Positions 5,716-8,405 of a DNA stretch of 8,405 nt are shown here, piece after piece. Under the pieces are notes generated by a model, which was not told the DNA's origin, did not search any database, and saw only the letters and a program-made list of their open reading frames with translations. The translations under genes and the position numbers were made by a program. Position 1 is the stretch's first letter, and every line of letters begins with the position of its first letter. Origin of the DNA: an uncultured Veillonellaceae bacterium (lineage in GTDB: Bacteria > Bacillota > Negativicutes > Veillonellales > Megasphaeraceae). The stretch lies in assembly GCA_900546795.1 (NCBI GenBank), contig UREG01000074.1, forward strand, positions 1 through 8,405. Reading direction: 5' to 3'.

Positions 5716-6639
5716 TTATTTTCTATGCGTTTTTGCGTATTCTATACATGCAGCAAAATCCTGCGGAACCGGAGCCATAAACTCCATTGCTTTTCCCGTC
5801 GCCGGGTGGACTACATGCAGCGTATGCGAATGCAGCGCCTGCCCTTCGATCGGAAATTCCATTCGTTTATATCCATATACCGGATCATTAACAATCGGAT
5901 GCCCAATATGCGCAAAATGAACTCGTATCTGATGCGTCCGCCCCGTTTCCAACCGGCATTCAATCAACGTGTAAAGCCCAAATCGCTCTTTCACTGTGAA
6001 GTGAGTCACTGCCGGCCGACTATTCTGAAATGTCACAGCCATTTTTAATCGATCTTTCGGGTGCCGTCCAATAGGCGCGTCAATCGTTCCTTTCTCTTCA
6101 GCAATATTTCCATGCACAATCGCTAAATATGTGCGGCAAGCCGTATGCTCTTTAATTTGCTTAGCCAAGGACATATGCGCTTCATCTTCTTTTGCGGCCA
6201 CCATCACTCCAGACGTATCTTTATCCAGCCGATGTACAATACCTGGCCGTATCTGCCCATTGATGCCCGACAGTTCGTCTTTGCAATGATATAGCAGTGC
6301 GTTTACCAGCGTCCCGCTGTGATTTCCTGCGGCAGGATGCACCACCATTCCCCGCGCTTTATTTATTACAATAATATGGGCATCTTCAAAAAGAATATCC
6401 AGAGGAATATTTTCCGGTTCGGCAGAAATTTCTTCCGCTTCAGGAAATACGATATGGATTTCTTCTCCGCCGCGCACTTTATAATTCGATTTTATTGCTT
6501 TGCCGGCAATCGTAACATTGCCATTTTTCACGATCTGCTGAACAAAACTGCGAGACAGCCCGCACCGAGCTGCCAGCAATACATCGATTCGTGCATTCGC
6601 CTCTTCTTCTAAAACTAGAATTTTCTCTTCTTTATTCAT
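5716..6639 (-). CDS. rluD: RluD-family 23S rRNA pseudouridine synthase
   Basis: This 307-residue protein matches RluA/RluD-type synthases. An N-terminal S4 RNA-binding domain lies at about 17-65 (ARIDVLLAARCGLSRSFVQQ and following) and the catalytic domain follows. Motif II is PGIVHRLDKDTSGVMV (132-147) with catalytic Asp D139; VVHPAAGNHSGTLVNALL (99-116) and LETGRTHQIRVHFAHIGHPIVND complete the fold. RluD modifies the helix 69 loop of 23S rRNA. Firmicute genomes carry several paralogues, so the exact target uridines are inferred from family and from the conserved position between lspA and pyrR. The ATG at 6639 overlaps the end of lspA by 8 bases, indicating translational coupling, and GGGAGCGGAAAAGAG precedes it. 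Confidence 0.9.
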   Translation of the reverse strand: MNKEEKILVLEEEANARIDVLLAARCGLSRSFVQQIVKNGNVTIAGKAIKSNYKVRGGEEIHIVFPEAEEISAEPENIPLDILFEDAHIIVINKARGMVVHPAAGNHSGTLVNALLYHCKDELSGINGQIRPGIVHRLDKDTSGVMVAAKEDEAHMSLAKQIKEHTACRTYLAIVHGNIAEEKGTIDAPIGRHPKDRLKMAVTFQNSRPAVTHFTVKERFGLYTLIECRLETGRTHQIRVHFAHIGHPIVNDPVYGYKRMEFPIEGQALHSHTLHVVHPATGKAMEFMAPVPQDFAACIEYAKTHRK

Positions 6640-7081
6640 CTCTTTTCCGCTCCCTCTCTATATCCCATATATACCAGATGAGTATAAACATCCCTGCCAT
6701 AATTTCTATATCTGCAATATTAAAAATTGGCCAAATCCGAAAATCAAAAAAATCTCGCACGCCATGCAGCCAAAATCGGTCAATGGCATTCCCCAATGCA
6801 CCGCCCAACAACAGAGAAACCGCCAGCTCCACATCGAGCCGTTTTGGAATCCTCTTTCGAAATACTCCATATCCCAGCCACAGCAATGCCGCTACGAAAA
6901 GGAAAAACCATCGCTGATCGGCCAATATTCCAAAAGCGGCACCATGATTTATAATGTAAGTAATGTGAAAAATATTTTCTATTATCGGCCGGGACTCTCC
7001 CAAATACAGCGTTTTTTCTATATACAATTTACTGATCTGATCAAGGAATACCCAGCCCAATGCCCATATTATATGTTTCAT
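6632..7081 (-). CDS. lspA: LspA, lipoprotein signal peptidase (signal peptidase II)
   Basis: From the ATG at 7081 the protein is 149 residues with four membrane helices. It cleaves the signal peptide of diacylglyceryl-modified prolipoproteins in the inner membrane. Family motifs are VFLDQISKLYIE (11-22), NHGAAFGIL (45-53), GGALGNAIDR (93-102) and FNIADIEI (120-127); the two catalytic aspartates are D101 and D124. I chose the start at 7081 rather than the upstream in-frame ATG at 7123. The extra 14 residues (MCYNRYTHKERNIR) are not hydrophobic, the family begins with a short lead into helix 1, and AAAGGAAC sits properly spaced before 7081. The longer version would also overlap the likely -10 at 7112-7117. 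It is the first gene of lspA-rluD-pyrR. Confidence 0.95.
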   Translation of the reverse strand: MKHIIWALGWVFLDQISKLYIEKTLYLGESRPIIENIFHITYIINHGAAFGILADQRWFFLFVAALLWLGYGVFRKRIPKRLDVELAVSLLLGGALGNAIDRFWLHGVRDFFDFRIWPIFNIADIEIMAGMFILIWYIWDIERERKRDE

Positions 7082-7111
7082 TCTTATGTTCCTTTCCTTG
7101 TGAGTATACCT

Positions 7112-7117
7112 ATTATA
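7112..7117 (-). promoter_or_regulatory. Putative -10 element of the lspA operon
   Basis: A consensus TATAAT on the minus strand lies 30 bases before the lspA start at 7081. The -35 region would fall in the T-run end of the ferredoxin terminator and has no good match, so the element is supported mainly by the -10 and its position. Confidence 0.5.
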
Positions 7118-7127
7118 ACACAACTAT

Positions 7128-7175
7128 CAGTACAATAAAAAAAGCACCCTGACGGGTGCCTTTTTTATTGTACTG
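7128..7175 (-). terminator. Intrinsic terminator of the ferredoxin gene
   Basis: A long stem has GC core GCACCC/GGGTGC (7144-7149 and 7154-7159) around a 4-base loop. It is extended by A/T pairs and ACAAT/ATTGT, with one mismatch, out to 7128 and 7175. Read on the minus strand the hairpin is followed by a U-run. It begins about 3 bases after the ferredoxin stop. Confidence 0.9.
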
Positions 7176-7177
7176 CA

Positions 7178-7342
7178 TTATTCAGCAGAAATTGCTCCTA
7201 CCGGACATACGGATTCGCAAGCGCCGCAATCAACGCAAGTATCGTTTACTTCATAATGAGCTTCGCCTTGAGCAATCGCACCTACTGGGCAAGTAGCTGC
7301 ACAAGAACCACAGCTTACACATTCATCACTAATTACACGCAT
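7178..7342 (-). CDS. 2[4Fe-4S] clostridial-type ferredoxin
   Basis: This 54-residue protein has two classic CxxCxxCxxxCP motifs: C8, C11, C14, C18 and C36, C39, C42, C46. It ends CPVGAISAE, as is typical of small bacterial ferredoxins, which are low-potential electron carriers in the cytosol of anaerobes (partners include pyruvate:ferredoxin oxidoreductase and hydrogenases). The length equals the family's usual ~55 residues. The ATG at 7342 is preceded by GGAGG. It is monocistronic, with a near-consensus promoter upstream and a strong terminator directly after, suggesting high expression. It is short enough to be missed by simple ORF length filters. Confidence 0.96.
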   Translation of the reverse strand: MRVISDECVSCGSCAATCPVGAIAQGEAHYEVNDTCVDCGACESVCPVGAISAE

Positions 7343-7410
7343 GGTTAGCACCTCCATAAAATCATAAACCGAAAGACCATCTAAAATGCGCTCTTTCTTA
7401 ATACGTTCTC

Positions 7411-7439
7411 ATTATGACATACAAGTAAAAGAAAGTCAA
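7411..7439 (-). promoter_or_regulatory. Near-consensus sigma-70-type promoter of the ferredoxin gene
   Basis: On the minus strand TTGACT (7434-7439) and CATAAT (7411-7416) are spaced exactly 17 bases apart, each matching five of six consensus positions. It is the strongest promoter in the window and lies about 70 bases before the ferredoxin ATG. Confidence 0.85.
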
Positions 7440-7450
7440 TTCTTTTTCTC

Positions 7451-7542
7451 AATGCAAAATCATCTTCCGCATCCATGGTTACTTTTGTCAATGCAAACTG
7501 TTTTGCATTAAAGTTATTTAACAGCCTCATAAAGATTGCATT
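7451..7542. repeat. AATGCAAA-type octamer repeats, possible operators
   Basis: AATGCAAA occurs at 7451-7458 and 7490-7497, and its reverse complement TTTGCATT at 7502-7509; a variant ATTGCATT is at 7535-7542. The middle two form a perfect inverted repeat with a 4-base spacer (CTGT). They lie between the ferredoxin promoter and the plus-strand promoter at 7564, a position suited to a regulator binding site. Confidence 0.45.
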
Positions 7543-7563
7543 AGACTATTTTTCAATAAATTA

Positions 7564-7592
7564 TTGATTATTCTCACATTTTCTTATATAAT
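7564..7592 (+). promoter_or_regulatory. Putative promoter of the second beta-subunit gene
   Basis: TTGATT (7564-7569) and a consensus TATAAT (7587-7592) are spaced 17 bases apart on the plus strand. Transcription would begin near 7599, giving a leader of about 285 bases before the ATG at 7885. A nearer candidate, TATAAA at 7815-7820, has no fitting -35. Confidence 0.6.
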
Positions 7593-7735
7593 AAAGATGA
7601 ATTTTTAATATAACAAAAAATAATATTTTATCAGACAATATAACACCTTTATTATATTTTAATTTTCTTTATTTTTCGTTTATATTTTAACGGTGCGGCC
7701 TGTGAATCTTTATCTTTTGTTATTTCCCTACTGTT

Positions 7736-7774
7736 CAATACGGCGGCTTATTTTGCAGATGTAAGCGCCGATTG
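7736..7774 (+). other. Bulged stem-loop in the leader of the second beta-subunit gene
   Basis: The segment folds as CAAT/ATTG, CGGC/GCCG and GCTTA/TAAGC with one-base bulges on the left arm and an 11-base loop (7751-7761). It is a GC-containing island in an AT-rich leader. No T-run follows, so it is not a terminator. I do not recognise a known riboswitch class. Confidence 0.4.
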
Positions 7775-7817
7775 ATATATTTTATTAATCGTGTCCCGTT
7801 TAATATCATTCCAATAT

Positions 7818-7826
7818 AAAGGAGGG
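7818..7826 (+). promoter_or_regulatory. Orphan Shine-Dalgarno sequence in the leader
   Basis: AAAGGAGGG is an excellent ribosome site, but no ATG, GTG or TTG follows within about 15 bases. The real gene uses the separate TTTGGAGG just before 7885. It could be a pause or decoy site, or a remnant of an earlier start. Confidence 0.4.
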
Positions 7827-7884
7827 TAGAAAAAAAGATCTGCAAATACAAACTATTCAATAATTTCATATTTGGAGGTTAGTT

Positions 7885-8405
7885 ATGGAATCATTACTTT
7901 CTCAACCTTGGGCAGACGAGCTCTTTATGGGCTTCACAGGTTTAGGTTTTGACACATTAGCTATGTTTATCATTGGCGGCATCTTGATTTGGTTAGCCGT
8001 TGCATACGACTATGAACCAATGCTCCTCATGCCGATGGGGTTTGGTGCCATTCTCGCCAACATTCCGCATTCTTCTGCTGTTTCTACGGAAAAAGGCGCA
8101 GAAGGTTTCTTGTACACACTGTACAATGCAGGTATTGCGAATGAACTTTTCCCGGTATTGATCTTTATCGCTATCGGCGCAATGTGCGACTTCGCTCCGT
8201 TGATGAGAAATCCGTCCGTTATGCTTTTCGCAGCAGCCGCTCAATTTGGTATCTTCGTAACTGCTATCGCTGCTGCATATCTCGGATTCCCGTTCAACCA
8301 GGCTGCCGCTATCGGTGTTATCGGTGCTGCTGACGGCCCGACTACGATCTACGTAGCCAGCCGGTATGCTGTTGAGCTCCTTGGACCTTTGTCTGTAGCT
8401 GCATA
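7885..8405 (+). CDS. Second sodium-translocating decarboxylase beta subunit, N-terminal part
   Basis: The frame is open to the window edge: 173 complete codons, roughly the first half of a beta subunit. It begins MESLLSQPWADELFMGFTGL and has TTTGGAGG as its ribosome site. It is a paralogue of the protein at 283-1404, aligning through YEPMLLMPMGFGAILANIP (about 43-61), ANELFPVLIFIAIGAMCDFAPLMRNP (about 85-110), AAAAQFGIF (116-124) and GAADGPTTIYVASRYA (147-162) with the conserved Asp at D150. Differences such as AADGPTTIY instead of GADGPTAIY, and a longer N terminus, suggest a different complex or substrate; my impression is that it is closer to methylmalonyl-CoA or glutaconyl-CoA decarboxylase beta (MmdB/GcdB). 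Partner subunits may lie downstream of the edge. Confidence 0.92.
   Translation, partial: MESLLSQPWADELFMGFTGLGFDTLAMFIIGGILIWLAVAYDYEPMLLMPMGFGAILANIPHSSAVSTEKGAEGFLYTLYNAGIANELFPVLIFIAIGAMCDFAPLMRNPSVMLFAAAAQFGIFVTAIAAAYLGFPFNQAAAIGVIGAADGPTTIYVASRYAVELLGPLSVAA

Larger units (their letters stand above)
7343..7884. promoter_or_regulatory. Divergent regulatory region between ferredoxin and the second beta subunit
   Basis: No credible gene is seen in these 542 bases. It holds the ferredoxin promoter (7411-7439), AATGCAAA-type octamers (7451-7542), a plus-strand promoter (7564-7592) and a leader of about 285 bases with a bulged hairpin and an unused Shine-Dalgarno sequence. Each is listed separately. 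Confidence 0.6.

Noticed and set aside
5578..6048. Plus-strand frames antisense to pyrR and rluD
   Set aside because: The opposite strand encodes unmistakable PyrR and RluD motifs, and the plus-strand products are Arg/Pro/His-rich noise.
7082..7123. N-terminal extension of LspA from the ATG at 7123
   Set aside because: It would add a polar 14-residue tail, lacks a good ribosome site and covers the likely -10 element; the start at 7081 fits the family.
7599..7884. Known riboswitch or T-box in the long leader
   Set aside because: I saw no T-box, cobalamin, TPP, glycine or other consensus that I can recognise. Only an unclassified stem-loop is reported.
7993..8244. Minus-strand frame of 83 codons
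   Set aside because: It is antisense to the second beta-subunit paralogue and has no ribosome site or recognisable motif.

Overview
The window looks like chromosomal DNA from an anaerobic Gram-negative Firmicute (class Negativicutes; an Acidaminococcaceae/Phascolarctobacterium-like or Veillonella-like relative is my best guess). The reasons are two different membrane beta subunits of sodium-pumping decarboxylases, a divalent-anion:sodium symporter, a family III CoA-transferase, a clostridial-type 2[4Fe-4S] ferredoxin, and the Firmicute-style order lspA-rluD-pyrR. The assignment comes from gene content and remembered families; no search was run.

Layout. Bases 1-184 (minus) hold the start of an exported protein of unknown function that runs off the left edge. 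Bases 283-2922 (minus) look like one operon, transcribed from right to left: a DASS/SLC13 transporter, a 41-residue single-helix OadG-like microprotein, and an OadB/MmdB/GcdB-type beta subunit, closed by a strong terminator at 242-275. Upstream on the same strand (3061-3378) is a small unrecognised two-helix membrane protein. An AT-rich divergent regulatory gap (3379-3841) then leads to a plus-strand family III CoA-transferase (3842-5023). This ends at a perfectly palindromic terminator shared with the convergent minus-strand lspA-rluD-pyrR operon (5161-7081). Next, on the minus strand, is a monocistronic ferredoxin (7178-7342). A 542-base divergent gap (7343-7884) carries a near-consensus promoter for each direction, repeated octamers and an apparently long structured leader. 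Last comes a second beta-subunit paralogue on the plus strand (7885 to the right edge, partial).

How the genes may work together (inference). The DASS carrier would import a dicarboxylate such as succinate with sodium. A CoA-transferase could activate an acid at the expense of another acyl-CoA. The beta subunits would couple decarboxylation of an acyl-CoA (methylmalonyl-, glutaconyl- or similar) or of oxaloacetate to sodium export, restoring the gradient that drives uptake. No carboxyltransferase alpha subunit or biotin carrier is in the window, so each pump would need partners encoded elsewhere. The lspA-rluD-pyrR block and the ferredoxin are housekeeping genes with no clear link to this metabolism.

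No tRNA, rRNA, CRISPR array, insertion sequence or phage gene was recognised.
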